Notes: generated by a model not told the origin, from the letters alone. A DNA stretch of 64,000 nucleotides from Cladorhizidae sp. MBARI D1340-BT2 (GCA_028752905.1 JAQNBH010000015.1:14770036-14834035); one strand, 5' to 3'; counted from the stretch's first letter, positions 20,401-31,520 are shown. Made by a program: numbers and translations.

Positions 20401-23400
20401 AGTAGCCTCACCAGTGCAGGAGTAGCCTCACCAGTGCAGGAGTAGCCTCACCAGTGCAGGAGTAGCCTCACCAGTGCAGGAGTAGCCTCACCAGTGCAGG
20501 AGTAGCCTCACCAGTGCAGGAGTAGCCTCACCAGTGCAGGAGTAGCCTCACCAGTGCAGGAGTAGCCTCACCAGTGCTGGAGTAGCCTCACCAGTGCAGG
20601 AGTAGCCTCACCAGTGCAGGAGTAGCCTCACCAGTGCAGGAGTAGCCTCACCAGTGCAGGAGTAGCCTCACCAGTGCAGGAGTAGCCTCACCAGTGCAGG
20701 AGTAGCTTCACCAGTGCAGGAGTAGCCTCACCAGTGCAGGAGTAGCCTCACCAGTGCAGGAGTAGCCTCGCCAGTGCAGGAGTAGCTTCAGCAGGAGTAG
20801 CCTCGCCAGTGCAGGAGTAGCCTCGCCAGTGCAGGAGTAGCCTCGCCAGTGCAGGAGTAGCCTCACCAGTGCAGGAGTAGCCTCGCCAGTGCAGGAGTAG
20901 CCTCGCCAGTGCAGGAGTAGCCTCGCCAGTGCAGGAGTAGCCTCGCCAGTGCAGGAGTAGCCTCGCCAGTGCAGGAGTAGCCTCACCAGTGCAGGAGTAG
21001 CCTCACCAGTGCAGGAGTAGCCTCACCAGTGCAGGAGTAGCCTCACCAGTGCAGGAGTAGCCTCACCAGTGCAGGAGTAGCCTCACCAGTGCAGGAGTAG
21101 CCTCACCAGTGCAGGAGTAGCCTCACCAGTGCAGGAGTAGCCTCACCAGTGCAGGAGTAGCCTCACCAGTGCAGGAGTAGCCTCACCAGTGCAGGAGTAG
21201 CCTCACCAGTGCAGGAGTAGCCTCACCAGTGCAGGAGTAGCCTCACCAGTGCAGGAGTAGCTTCACCAGTGCAGGAGTAGCTTCACCAGTGCAGGAGTAG
21301 ACTCACCAGTGCAGGAGTAGCTTCACCAGTGCAGGAGTAGCCTCACCAGTGCAGGAGTAGCCTCACCAGTGCAGGAGTAGCTTCACCAGTCACCAGTGCA
21401 GGAGTAGCTTCACCAGTGCAGGAGTAGCCTCACCAGTGCTGGAGTAGCCTCACCAGTGCAGGAGTAGCTTCACCAGTCACCAGTGCAGGAGTAGCTTCAC
21501 CAGTGCAGGAGTAGCCTCACCAGTGCAGGAGTAGCTTCACCAGTCACCAGTGCAGGAGTAGCTTCACCAGTGCAGGAGTAGCCTCACCAGTGCAGGAGTA
21601 GCCTCACCAGTGCAGGAGTAGCTTCACCAGTGCAGGAGTAGCCTCACCAGTGCAGGAGTAGCTTCACCAGTGCAGGAGTAGCCTCACCAGTGCAGGAGTA
21701 GCCTCACCAGTGCAGGAGTAGCTTCACCAGTGCAGGAGTAGCTTCACCAGTGCAGGAGTAGCCTCACCAGTGCAGGAGTAGCTTCACCAGTGCAGGAGTA
21801 GCTTCACCAGTGCAGGAGTAGCCTCACCAGTGCAGGAGTAGCTTCACCAGTGCAGGAGTAGCTTCACCAGTGCAGGAGTAGCTTCACCAGTGCAGGAGTA
21901 GCTTCACCAGTGCAGGAGTAGCCTCACCAGTGCAGGAGTAGCTTCACCAGTGCAGGAGTAGCCTCACCAGTGCAGGAGTAGCTTCACCAGTGCAGGAGTA
22001 GCCTCACCAGTGCAGGAGTAGCTTCACCAGTGCAGGAGTAGCCTCGCCAGTGCAGGAGTAGCCTCGCCAGTGCAGGAGTAGCCTCGCCAGTGCAGGAGTA
22101 GCCTCACCAGTGCAGGAGTAGCCTCACCAGTGCAGGAGTAGCCTCACCAGTGCAGGAGTGGCCTCACCAGTGCAGGAGTAGCCTCACCAGTGCAGGAGTA
22201 GCTTCACCAGTGCAGGAGTAGCTTCACCAGTGCAGGAGTAGCTTCACCAGTGCAGGAGTAGCCTCACCAGTGCAGGAGTAGCTTCACCAGTGCAGGAGTA
22301 GCCTCACCAGTGCAGGAGTAGCTTCACCAGTGCAGGAGTAGCTTCACCAGTGCAGGAGTAGCTTCACCAGTGCAGGAGTAGCCTCACCAGTGCAGGAGTA
22401 GCCTCACCAGTGCAGGAGTAGCCTCACCAGTGCAGGAGTAGCCTCACCAGTGTAGGAGTAGCCTCACCAGTGCAGGAGTAGCCTCACCAGTGCAGGAGTA
22501 GCCTCACCAGTGCAGGAGTAGCTTCACCAGTGTAGGAGTAGCCTCACCAGTGCAGGAGTAGCTTCACCAGTGCAGGAGTAGCTTCACCAGTGCAGGAGTA
22601 GCCTCACCAGTGCAGGAGTAGCTTCACCAGTGCAGGAGTAGCCTCACCAGTGCAGGAGTAGCCTCACCAGTGCAGGAGTAGCCTCACCAGTGCAGGAGTA
22701 GCCTCACCAGTGCAGGAGTAGCTTCACCAGTGCAGGAGTAGCCTCGCCAGTGCAGGAGTAGCCTCACCAGTGCAGGAGTGGCCTCACCAGTGCAGGAGTG
22801 GCCTCACCAGTGCAGGAGTGGCCTCACCAGTGCAGGAGTAGCCTCACCAGTGCAGGAGTAGCCTCACCAGTGCAGGAGTAGCCTCACCAGTGCAGGAGTA
22901 GCCTCGCCAGTGCAGGAGTAGCCTCGCCAGTGCAGGAGTAGCTTCACCAGTGCAGGAGTAGCCTCACCAGTGCAGGAGTAGCTTCACCAGTGCAGGAGTA
23001 GCCTCACCAGTGCAGGAGTAGCCTCACCAGTGCAGGAGTAGCCTCACCAGTGCAGGAGTAGCCTCACCAGTGCAGGAGTAGCCTCACCAGTGCAGGAGTA
23101 GCCTCACCAGTGCAGGAGTAGCCTCACCAGTGCAGGAGTAGCCTCACCAGTGCAGGAGTAGCCTCACCAGTGTAGGAGTTGCTTCACCAGTGCAGGAGTA
23201 GCCTCACCAGTGCAGGGGTAGCCTCACCAGTGCAGGAGTAGCCTCGCCAGTGCAGGAGTAGCTTCACCAGTGCAGGGGTAGCCTCGCCAGTGCAGGAGTA
23301 GCCTCGCCAGTGCAGGAGTAGCCTCACCAGTGCAGGAGTAGCCTCACCAGTGCAGGAGTAGCCTCACCAGTGCAGGAGTAGCTTCACCAGTGCAGGAGTA

Positions 23401-24037
23401 GCTTCACCAGTGCAGGAGTAGCCTCACCAGCATTGGTGTAGCCTCACCAGTGCAGGAGTAGCTTCACCAGTGCAGGAGTAGCTTCACCAGTGCAGGAGTA
23501 GCTTCACCAGTGCAGGAGTAGCCTCACCAGTGCAGGAGTAGCTTCACCAGTGCAGGAATAGCTTCACCAGTCAGCAGTGCAGGAGTAGCTTCACCAGTGC
23601 AGGAGTAGCCTCACCAGTGCAGGAGTAGCCTCACCAGTGCAGGAGTAGCTTCACCAGTGCAGGAGTAGCCTCACCAGTGTAGGAGTAGCCTCACCAGTGC
23701 AGGAGTAGCTTCACCAGTGCAGGAGTAGCCTCACCAGTGCAGGAGTAGCCTCACCAGTGCAGGAGTAGCCTCACCAGTGCAGGAGTGGCTTCACCAGTGC
23801 AGGAGTGGCTTTACCAGTGCAGGAGTAGCTTCACCAGTGCAGGAGTAGCCTCACCAGTGCAGGAGTAGCCTCACCAGTGCAGGAGTAGCTTCACCAGTGC
23901 AGGAGTAGCCTCACCAGTGCAGGAGTAGCTTCACCAGTCAGCAGTGCAGGAGTACATTGCAGGTAGCTTCACCAGTGCAGGAGTAGCTTCACCAGTCAGC
24001 AGTGCAGGAGTAGCTTCACCAGTGCAGGAGTAGCTTC
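11446..24037 (+). repeat. 20-bp satellite array, about 630 units (12.6 kb)
   Basis: The consensus is GCCTCACCAGTGCAGGAGTA. Main variants are CTTCACC, CCTCGCC and GGAGTGG. The stretch at about 12240-13320 is almost perfectly homogeneous; both ends are more mixed. Marker units show higher-order duplication. TTCACCATCACC occurs at 14418, 15679 and 20121. AGCTTCAGCAGG occurs at 15101, 16362, 17117 and 20784. The first two of each are exactly 1,261 bp apart. A deleted unit (GGAGTAGTGCAGG) occurs near 14100 and 19226. Minus-strand ORFs of up to 277 codons in the CG-rich blocks are repeat artefacts. No CENP-B box is visible. Confidence 0.98.
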
Positions 24038-24480
24038 CAGGAGTCTCACAAAACTGAAAGTCTATCAGGTGCTATAGAAGATTCCTTTCCTACGGAATGG
24101 AATTGGCTACGGAATGGAATTGGAAATAAATAAAAAAGAACAACAATTAGCGATTATTATACATTCCCATCCGCCATATAATGCTATGGCGGCAAAAACG
24201 TTGCACATGCAACTGATAGGAGCATGGGGTTTGGTCATCTTTTCTTTACGCAGCTTCCCAGGCTGTAGGAGCAGAAGGAACTCTTTATTTGCTAGTTCCT
24301 GTGGTAGATATCTGTCCAAAGGAAGTCTCACAAAATGGACAAGGAATCGGAAATCAACTGTTTCATAAAATGTCGGAGTCAAGTTTCTTGCATGGTAGTG
24401 ATTATAAGTCTATCAGGCGTTGAGCCGTCAATAATGTTTCTCTTTCCATCCCGTCTTTGTGAAGACAGTATCATTATAAA
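24038..24480. other. Flank of the satellite, no supported gene
   Basis: Overlapping open frames of 84-91 codons exist on both strands at 24107-24382 with no recognisable domain. The sequence AGTCTATCAGG occurs at about 24057 and 24407, possibly marking a ~350-bp insertion. Confidence 0.3.
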
Positions 24481-24790
24481 CACTGGCATGCTGGTGGAGA
24501 GTGAGAGCTGAGTGCATGGGTGGAGTGGGTGAGGGTTGATGGCAGGGCTGATGGTGCGAGTGAGGGTTGAGAGGGCCAGGCTGTGAGTAGTGAAGGATGA
24601 TGGAGTGGGTGAGGGTTGATGGCAGCGAGTGAGGGTTAGAGACTGCAGGGCTATGAGTAGTGAGGGATGATGGTAAGGCTGATGGAGCGAGTGAGGGTTA
24701 GGGTTGAGAGGGCAGGGTTGTGAGTAGTGAAGGATGATGGCAGGGCTGTTAAGAGTGAGGATTGGGCTATGAAGAGGGAAGGGCTGCGAA
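24480..24790 (+). repeat. Degenerate G-rich tandem repeat
   Basis: GTGAGGGTTGATGGCAGGGC-like units of irregular length (about 45-60 bp) are repeated about five times. The plus strand is strongly G-rich and C-poor. Confidence 0.7.
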
Positions 24791-24799
24791 AAGTGAGTA

Positions 24800-25800
24800 T
24801 GACCAATGGAGCAGATCATGACAAAACTTAGCATCTAGATTTTCCAGTGGCATTGAGGTCAATATTTGCATCGTCTCCGGCACCTCTCCGGCAGTCCTTC
24901 ACATCATGATGCACACCAGTGATGACTCAAACGGCTCGAGGGTTATTAATAAAGTCAAATGTTTGGTCATTAACCCTTCCACACTGACAATATGCACTTG
25001 CTTAAGACGACTGTAACATCATCCAAAAACATCATCCACCAACTCAACGAAGAACTTGACTGTAGGATCAGTTCATCACAATCACTTGTTCTAAGCACTT
25101 ACGTGGGCATTCAATGCGAGGAAAAACACCAAATGAACATGCCATGTAGAGGAGAGGAACATCCATAGAATACCACCTCACTTTCCGCCATGCAGAATTG
25201 GTCACTCTCCTGAGCTGCGAAGTAGGTTAAGCAAAATCTCCATCCAAACAAGACCGTCTACCTTTGGTGGACTCCATGCCTCATTTTTCATATGAAAGCT
25301 GTAGACAGAGCGAGTCACATTCCTGAGCAGGAAACGAGCTCTAAAAAACTCTAGCTAGGTTTACTGCCTCCCCATTCTTTCTACTGGTACAACTAATTTG
25401 TGGCCTCCATTTACCAGCATAGTTGGCTTCTCAGCGACTACTCCACTGGCTAATATTGTAACTCGCACCAAGTGCCATCCTTTATTTATAATTTTACAAT
25501 CATTTGCTTTCCCGACTTTTCTGTGAACTCTTCCAAGGGCTCGTCTAGCCCCTGAAACACACACTTCTTCTCCTACACAAGATAGCCTCTCCATACTTTT
25601 AGCCTCCTAAATCTATTTTTTGTGTTTCACAAGGTATAGTCTCTAATCCTATATTTGATATGTAATTCATGAATGGTTAAAGCAATGCTTTCATTCAGAA
25701 TCACATTAGCTCTACCAGATATCAACCCTTCCAGCGGCAGGTTTGCGGTAGAGATATTTGAGATATTCTAAATAATGTATGATTTTCACATTAATCTTCT
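24800..25800. other. Intergenic with one unrecognised minus-strand ORF
   Basis: A 77-codon minus frame at 25361-25594 (MERLSCVGEEVCVSG..., ending ...LVVPVERMGRQ) has protein-like composition with basic residues and may be a transposon remnant or exon. No family is recognised and no splice context was established. The rest shows nothing. Confidence 0.3.
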
Positions 25801-26330
25801 TATGCAATCAAGGTAAACAATATTACCTAGCAACCATATATCAGGTGATACCTAATGAGTTGATAAACAATTGTAACAAACTTTTGTTGCTTAGCAATGA
25901 ACCACATTTCCGTTAATCTTGCTATAACCAACAGGAAGGAAGTAAAAATGTTTTACCTACCAGCTGTTGTTCTTCAACACTTGACCATTTCCCATGAATT
26001 TCAGATTCTACATAAGCTGATGAGACGACAAACAATGTGATGAATTTTGGTTGCTAAGAAATGAACCACATGACTATGAATATCATTCTAACCTGCCCAG
26101 TTGTAAAACTGGCTTTTGTAATTATTGAAATCTTGCCATGTTGGCCATTGAAGTGCGGGTGAACATCCGTTGACCTCGTCCCATGGAGGAATTTGACAAG
26201 TTGAAGAAAAGTATGATAAATGTTGGTTGCTTAGCAACAAACCTTATAAATGTGAATATCATTACCATAATTTTGAAGATAAAAAAATCATTTCTTTTGC
26301 ATATATTAGACATGACATGATTGCATGATG
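25800..26330. repeat. Degenerate ~170-bp repeats carrying X-box-like palindromes
   Basis: Three related blocks each contain a GTTGCTTAGCAAC-like sequence followed by a related AAC(C)ACAT/GAATATCATT stretch, at about 25888, 26048 and 26224. The last is a full palindromic match to the RFX X-box type GTTGC-N-GCAAC. Spacing is about 160-176 bp. Confidence 0.45.
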
Positions 26331-26412
26331 TAAATGAAAAATCAGCCGTTATCCGGGCAACTTTTGGTCACCAACATTGACCATTGCTCAGCAAAACAAG
26401 TCAAGGAATTTC

Positions 26413-26533
26413 TTAACCTTGAACCTTGAAGCTCTCGCTAAGAAGTAAGAGACCAACAAGGTAGATGACCAAGAGTGATGCCCCGACCGCAACCACGACT
26501 GTGCCCATGAAGAGTAGGAGTCCCCCTTGGGAG
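26413..26533 (-). CDS. Gene D: terminal exon encoding a transmembrane helix
   Basis: On the minus strand a good acceptor (pyrimidine-rich, CAATGTTCTAG) precedes 26533. The exon reads SQGGLLLFMGTVVVAVGAS then LLVIYLVGLLLLSESF and ends KVQG with a TAA at 26413-26415. This is about 29 hydrophobic residues with a seven-residue tail, typical of the C-terminal end of a single-pass type I membrane protein. Its single leading base completes the AG left by the exon at 26862, giving Ser. The family is unknown. Confidence 0.6.
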
Positions 26534-26635
26534 CTAGAACATTGAAAGGACATTATATAACAGAATAGACAATTACACTACTACAAGCATATCCATACCA
26601 GCAACAGAGCCACCAGGAGTTGACGGGCCAGGAGA

Positions 26636-26700
26636 ACTATAGCTTGACTGCATCCATGACTGTGCCCTCGATGAGCAGGACGAGTTGCCAGAGCCACTGA
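26636..26700 (-). pseudogene. Decayed second copy of the gene D transmembrane exon
   Basis: On the minus strand this stretch aligns to the middle of the exon at 26413-26533; GGGCACAGTC and flanking bases are shared. It has lost the frame (stop after about 17 codons) and hydrophobicity. It sits in the intron just upstream of the intact copy, suggesting tandem exon duplication followed by decay. Confidence 0.5.
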
Positions 26701-26861
26701 CTCATCAGAGACATAATTATGCTGGAGAAACTATATGTAGAATAAACATTACTTGATTGCACAACCTAATCCTAGGAAATTCCCAGGATAAAACTGTGTA
26801 ATTATGATGACTTTATCTAGCTTCATCTGCTATGCTTGACCTAACCTCTATTCATCGTTAC

Positions 26862-26942
26862 CTATTTCTGAAGAAGTCCGGCTGATCCTCACTGCCATCA
26901 AATGCTTCACAAGATGGTAGGGCCAATAACTTCTCATCTATT
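26862..26942 (-). CDS. Gene D: penultimate exon, phase 2-2
   Basis: The acceptor TATTCTAG and donor AAATAG|GTAACG bound an 81-bp minus-strand exon. Only one frame is open: IDEKLLALPSCEAFD, GSEDQPDFFRN plus AG. It ends in the phase needed by the transmembrane exon, so it would form the extracellular stalk. Its 5' edge lies beside a fragment of the dispersed palindromic element (26949-26990). No upstream exon of this gene could be identified. Confidence 0.5.
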
Positions 26943-26948
26943 CTAGAA

Positions 26949-26990
26949 TAAGAGTGAATAAAAATTGAAGTTGATTATTGAGAAGGTGAT
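26949..26990 (-). mobile_element. Fragment of the hammerhead-like dispersed element
   Basis: GAGTGAATA...TTGAAGTTGATTATTGAGAA matches the outer arm of the element at 4404-4562. Only this arm is present. Confidence 0.6.
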
Positions 26991-26999
26991 TATATACTA

Positions 27000-27660
27000 G
27001 AACAGATTGCCACTAGAACAGATTGCCATAACTTTTTGAGATACCGGAAGTGCAAGTTTGATGTCACATTACCATAGTTACCCAAGCCACGTGTTCTTTA
27101 TGTTACCATAGTTACCCAAGCCGCACATTCTTTTTTGTTTTGTTTGCTATAGAACAATGCTGTGGGCTTGCTTGTGTAATATTTCAGGCTTTGTACATAA
27201 ATGTACAATTTATTTAGTGGGGTTCATTTAGTTTTGCACCATATGGCGCTTACGCAGGTAAGAGAATTAAGCTTATAAATATTGGTTGTGTGAGTCTGAG
27301 CATGATCAGATGTCAGCTGTTCCTACGCCGAATCATTATAGCACCTGAAATGTGGTAATAGCCCCCTCCAACCAATTCTTGTGATGTGTGCAAGGTTCAA
27401 CTTAGCTGTGTTTACACGAGGCCTTTGATTCTAATCTGGGTTTCTTTACTTGTATACATCCTAAATCAGGTGGATTACAATTTTGGTGTTTAGTCACCAA
27501 TAACCTGGATTTTTAGAGACAGAGTGGTAGGTTGGTGCAACAAGACTGCTATGGTGAATCCCCTGATCTAAGAGGTCCCCATTTCTAGTTGGCACTGGCT
27601 CAGTCTTTTATTCTGCTACTCTCTCTGTATGTGGATGAGGCACTTGTACTCAGCAGAGTT
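27000..27660. other. Unique sequence, no supported gene
   Basis: A short ATG frame (MALTQ) runs into a strong donor GCAG|GTAAGAG at 27258, but no partner exon was identified. CATAGTTACCCAAGCC is repeated near 27072 and 27106. Confidence 0.3.
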
Positions 27661-27667
27661 TGCAGGT

Positions 27668-28031
27668 TTTACCCAGGGCTTTGGTGTAACCCGGGTTGGG
27701 TTAAATACCTTTTATCCGGGTTTTACCCAGGTTTTACTCAAACATGGATATATACAACCCAGGACGAGTTTCTGGGCTTTCTCATTTTTGTAATTGCAGT
27801 ACACTTACTAAACTGTAAGCAGTGAATGACGACCTGTGGTATTTGCTTGCCTTTTAAATATCCCTGGTGTCCACCACCACCCAGACACTTGTGGCTCTAT
27901 GACAGGGCTGTGACAGGGCTACAAATAAGTGTTTTATATCACTGGGTAAAACCCGGGTAAAACCTGGGAAAAATTCCTAAAACACAGGTTTTACCCAACG
28001 TTGGGTTAAATAGGTTTTACCCGGGTAAAAT
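27668..28031. mobile_element. Inverted-repeat element with GGTTTTACCC/GGGTAAAACC ends
   Basis: The left part (27668-27740) has GGTTTTACCC, AACCCGGGTTGGGTTAAAT and CCGGGTTTTACCCAGG. The right part (27940-28031) has the reverse complements, including GGGTTAAATAGG and TTTTACCCGGGTAAAA. The middle has no coding signal. This looks like a non-autonomous DNA element. A 66-codon minus frame runs just to the right (28017-28217) and is unrecognised. Confidence 0.55.
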
Positions 28032-28401
28032 GCAAAAACTGGTACTCAGGAGCAGCAGGCCACTTGGGAAGAGGATAGGGAGTGTTTCTGCATGAAATCT
28101 CAGGCATTCAAAGATACGGAATTGAGGAGGCAAAGCCACACCCAATAAGAGCTCCCAAGAATGTGATTCTTGTGCGTTACTGTCACACTTGTTTGTCTTC
28201 ATCACGAGTCCTCGCAAAGGAGGACTGCTGCTTACATGTCAGTGGTGTGCTATGAATATTGCTTGCTTGCTGGTTCTGTCTGTGTGTTGCAACAAGTATA
28301 TGTTGCACAAAGATATGCACGATGATATTGCGAATGAAAATATTTACCTAGCTCTGTAATAATAAATTAATTTAAAAAATTAAAATATTTTGTCACCGAA
28401 G

Positions 28402-28470
28402 TAGTTGCCCCTGGAACGTCCTACATTACAATATTGTGATAATGATGGCATTGGTCAGTCTCCTAGTACA
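28402..28470 (+). CDS. Candidate exon (unrecognised, low confidence)
   Basis: An open stretch reading LPLERPTLQYCDNDGIGQSP ends at a consensus donor ACA|GTAAGTG. The proposed acceptor (GAAGTAG) has a poor pyrimidine tract. It could belong to gene E, which has plus-strand exons downstream. Confidence 0.25.
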
Positions 28471-28816
28471 GTAAGTGCCAGATGTACCGGAGCAGCCGGC
28501 CTGCATCTGTGGAGGTGTGGTCCCATTCAGCATACACTCAAAAGTAACGGCATGCAGGTGCCATTTCTATGCCAGCATAATTCAGCTGCTCTCAACCAAA
28601 TGGTTGACTGAACACACTGTAACCTCTGTGGTCTGCAGTTCTATTGGGGCCTCAGATTCCTGCCACATCAATTTTGTTCATTTGTGCTGTTGTCATTTGG
28701 AATGATGGTGTGTAGACACTGGCCCAGTCCTGGGGTGATGATGATAATAATAATTAATATCCTTCCCTTTTTTCCCTTACGACCCATTGCATTTTGTGTT
28801 ATTATTTTCCATGCAT

Positions 28817-29032
<216 letters not shown>

Positions 29033-29054
29033 TTTTTCCCCTACAAATATGCAG

Positions 29055-29114
29055 CTGCAATGGAATCCGTGCAACGCATGTAGTTCCACCACACTTGAAG
29101 ATATCAAGGATAGA
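29055..29114 (+). CDS. Gene E: candidate exon, phase 0-0 (low confidence)
   Basis: The acceptor CCCCTACAAATATGCAG lies just after the ATT microsatellite and the donor is TAGA|GTAGGT. Twenty codons read LQWNPCNACSSTTLEDIKDR. The phase fits the candidate exon at 29439. The donor is weak. Confidence 0.25.
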
Positions 29115-29438
29115 GTAGGTTTACATACAGCAAGAAGCTGGCAAGTGTGTTCATCTGTAGGTCGATGTTGGGTCAAGGGTTGCATTTCATTTCAACCACT
29201 ACCTTATCATCGGGAGACTTTGCAGCTAGTATGCTGTTAATAGATAGTATTGCTTACACATCCTGACTCGGCCATCCATCTTTAGTCATTTCTGGCTCAC
29301 CTTTTTATGCCGAATGTGCTTCAGAGAAAGTGGAATCTTGGACAGTGTTTCTAAAGCGTTGTATGTGAGGCAAGCCTTACAAATTTGGTAATCTTAAAGT
29401 TTATAGGAAAACATGTTTTATTTTCCTTGTTCTCGTAG

Positions 29439-29508
29439 GAGTTCTGGAAGCTGTTGATGCTTCTCCAGAGTCTCCTCTCTCGTCCGCTTGGGAGCCATAT
29501 TGGTCACA
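29439..29508 (+). CDS. Gene E: candidate exon, phase 0-1
   Basis: A strong acceptor (TTTTCCTTGTTCTCGTAG) precedes it. One frame reads EFWKLLMLLQSLLSRPLG and SHIGH, then a CACA|GTATCC donor leaves phase 1, matching the exon at 29967. The same unusual GTATCC donor is used by the CDIN1 exon at 54497. A second frame (VLEAVDASPESPLSSAW) is also open, so the frame choice depends on the join. Confidence 0.35.
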
Positions 29509-29966
29509 GTATCCTTGACAACTAGATTTTACTTCAGTTTCCTAAGGATTATTAACTAATTGTAACATATAGTGGATGAGTGTGCATGTGAATATTATGA
29601 GGTGCAGTAGTTTACGACAAGCTGTGCGTCTATTTTGCTACATGATTTGTGGGTTTTATTCTCACCAATTAGAAAACTATTTATTGTGTTATAAAGATTG
29701 TTTAGATTGCCAGCAAGGTCATAAAAAGGAGGACTGACGATTGGTGCTTTCAACATCTTGGCATTTTGAATACACCAGCTCTGAACTCAAGAGATGAGAG
29801 GAGTTATTCCACACTATCCAGTTGAACCTTGAAAGGTTTCCTGCCAGGCTCCTCTCTAGACTTGCACGATATTCAATAGTGCCAGAATGTGAGGCTATCA
29901 GGTTTATATAACTTGCTGATGGAGCAGTGCACTCTCTCTTGTGCTGACTTTGTCCTCCTCTCTTAG

Positions 29967-30121
29967 AGGTCTCGGAAGACTTCGGCTTTCCTGTTACTGA
30001 CAGTTACCATGTGAAGGAAAGCACATGCACAGGCAGGAAGAAGAAGTTGCAGTTGAAACTAGCTGATGTTCCAAGAACAGTTGCTGAATGTCCTCGAATG
30101 GTTACTGTGGATACAAAGTAA
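29967..30121 (+). CDS. Gene E: terminal exon (unrecognised protein)
   Basis: A very good acceptor (TTTGTCCTCCTCTCTTAG) opens a frame reading VSEDFGFPVTDSYHVKES, TCTGRKKKLQLKLAD, VPRTVAECPRMVTVDTK and TAA. Composition and length fit a real C-terminal exon with a basic patch. The family is not recognised. A weak donor (ACAAA|GTAACT) just before the stop leaves the possibility that it continues. The 29-bp minisatellite begins about 20 bp downstream, in the presumed 3' UTR. Confidence 0.55.
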
Positions 30122-30142
30122 CTCGGTACAAATGCTAAATCA

Positions 30143-31287
30143 AACGCAACTCCTCTCAATGCCCTCCCTCTGGTGGCTCTCCTCTCAATGCCCTCCCTCT
30201 GGTGGCTCTCTTCTCATAAGGCCCTCCCTCTGGTGGCCCTCCTCTCAATGCTCTCCCTCTGGTGGCTCTCCTCTCAATGCCCTCCCCTCTGGTGGCTCTC
30301 CTCTCAATGCCCTCCCTCTGGTGGCTCTCCTCTCAATGCCCTCCCTCTGGTGGCTCTCCTCTCAATGCCCTCCCTCTGGTGGCTCTCCCCTCCCTCTGGT
30401 GGCTCTCTTCTCATAAGGCCCTCCCTCTGGTGGCTCTCCTCTCAATGCCCTCCCTCTGGTGGCTCTCCTCTCAATGCCCTCCCTCTGGTGGCTCTCCTCT
30501 CAATGCCCTCCCTCTGGTGGCTCTCCTCTCAATGCCCTCCCTCTGGTGGCTCTCCTCCAATGCCCTCCCTGGTGGCTCTCCTCTCAATGCCATCCCTCTG
30601 GTGGCTCTCCTCTCAATGTCCTCCCTCTGGTGGCTCTCCTCTCAATGCCCCCCCTCTGGTGGCTCTCCTCTCAATGCCCTCCCTCTGGTGGCTCTCCTCT
30701 CAATGCTCTCCTCTCAATGCCCTCCCTCTGGTGGCTCTCCTCTCAATGCCCTCCCTCTGGTGGCTCTCCTCTCAATGCCCTCCCTCTGGTGGCTCTCCTC
30801 TCAATGCCCTCCCTCTGGTGGGTCTCCTCTCAATGCCCTCCCTCTGGTGGCTCTCCTCTCAATGCCCTCCCTGGTGGCTCTCCTCTCAATGCCCTCCCTC
30901 TGGTGGCTCTCCTCTCAATGCCCTCCCTCTGGTGGCTCTCCTCTCAATGCCCTCCCTCTGGTGGCTCTCCTCTCAATGACCTCCCTCTGGTGGCTCTCCT
31001 CTCAATGCCCTCCCTCTGGTGGCTCTCCTCTCAATGCCCTCCCTCTGGTGGCTCTCTTCTCATAAGGCCCTCCCTCTGGTGGCTCTCCTCTCAATGCCCT
31101 CCCTCTGGTGGCTCTCCTCTCAATGCCCTCCCTCTGGTGGCTCTCCTCTCAATGCCCTCCCTCTGGTGGCTCTCCTCTCAATGCCCTCCATCTGGTGGCT
31201 CTCCTCTCAATGCCCTCCCTCTGGTGGCTCTCCTCTCAATGCCCTCCCTCTGGTGGCTCTCCTCTCAATGCCCTCCCTGGTGGCTGC
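30143..31287 (+). repeat. 29-bp minisatellite, about 40 units
   Basis: The unit is CTCTCCTCTCAATGCCCTCC plus CTCTGGTGG. A 31-bp variant with TTCTCATAAGG occurs near 30207, 30404 and 31050. The plus strand is very pyrimidine-rich. Since 29 is not a multiple of 3, three frames rotate through the same peptide and the long frames are artefacts. Confidence 0.97.
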
Positions 31288-31520
31288 TTGGACTACTGTA
31301 GACATGCACTTGCAGATTTAGCTGTGGCTGACATGCACCAGTGCAGCGCCTCCTCCCTGCCATTGTTGATATATAGCTAGCTCATGTTAAAGAAATTATT
31401 GTTATTATTAATACACACATAGCTACATGCAATAATAATAATAGGGTCAGAAGTTACGCAATTAACATCAACTAGTACATACTTTGTTGGTTTCTTGGGT
31501 TTTCTTCATCATCGGTAAAG

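Noticed and set aside
15105..20986. Minus-strand leucine-rich frames of 92-277 codons
   Set aside because: They exist only in the CCTCGCC blocks of the 20-bp satellite, where the periodic stop is lost.
11446..24037. CRISPR-like direct repeats
   Set aside because: Units are contiguous with no unique spacers, and the context is a eukaryotic genome.
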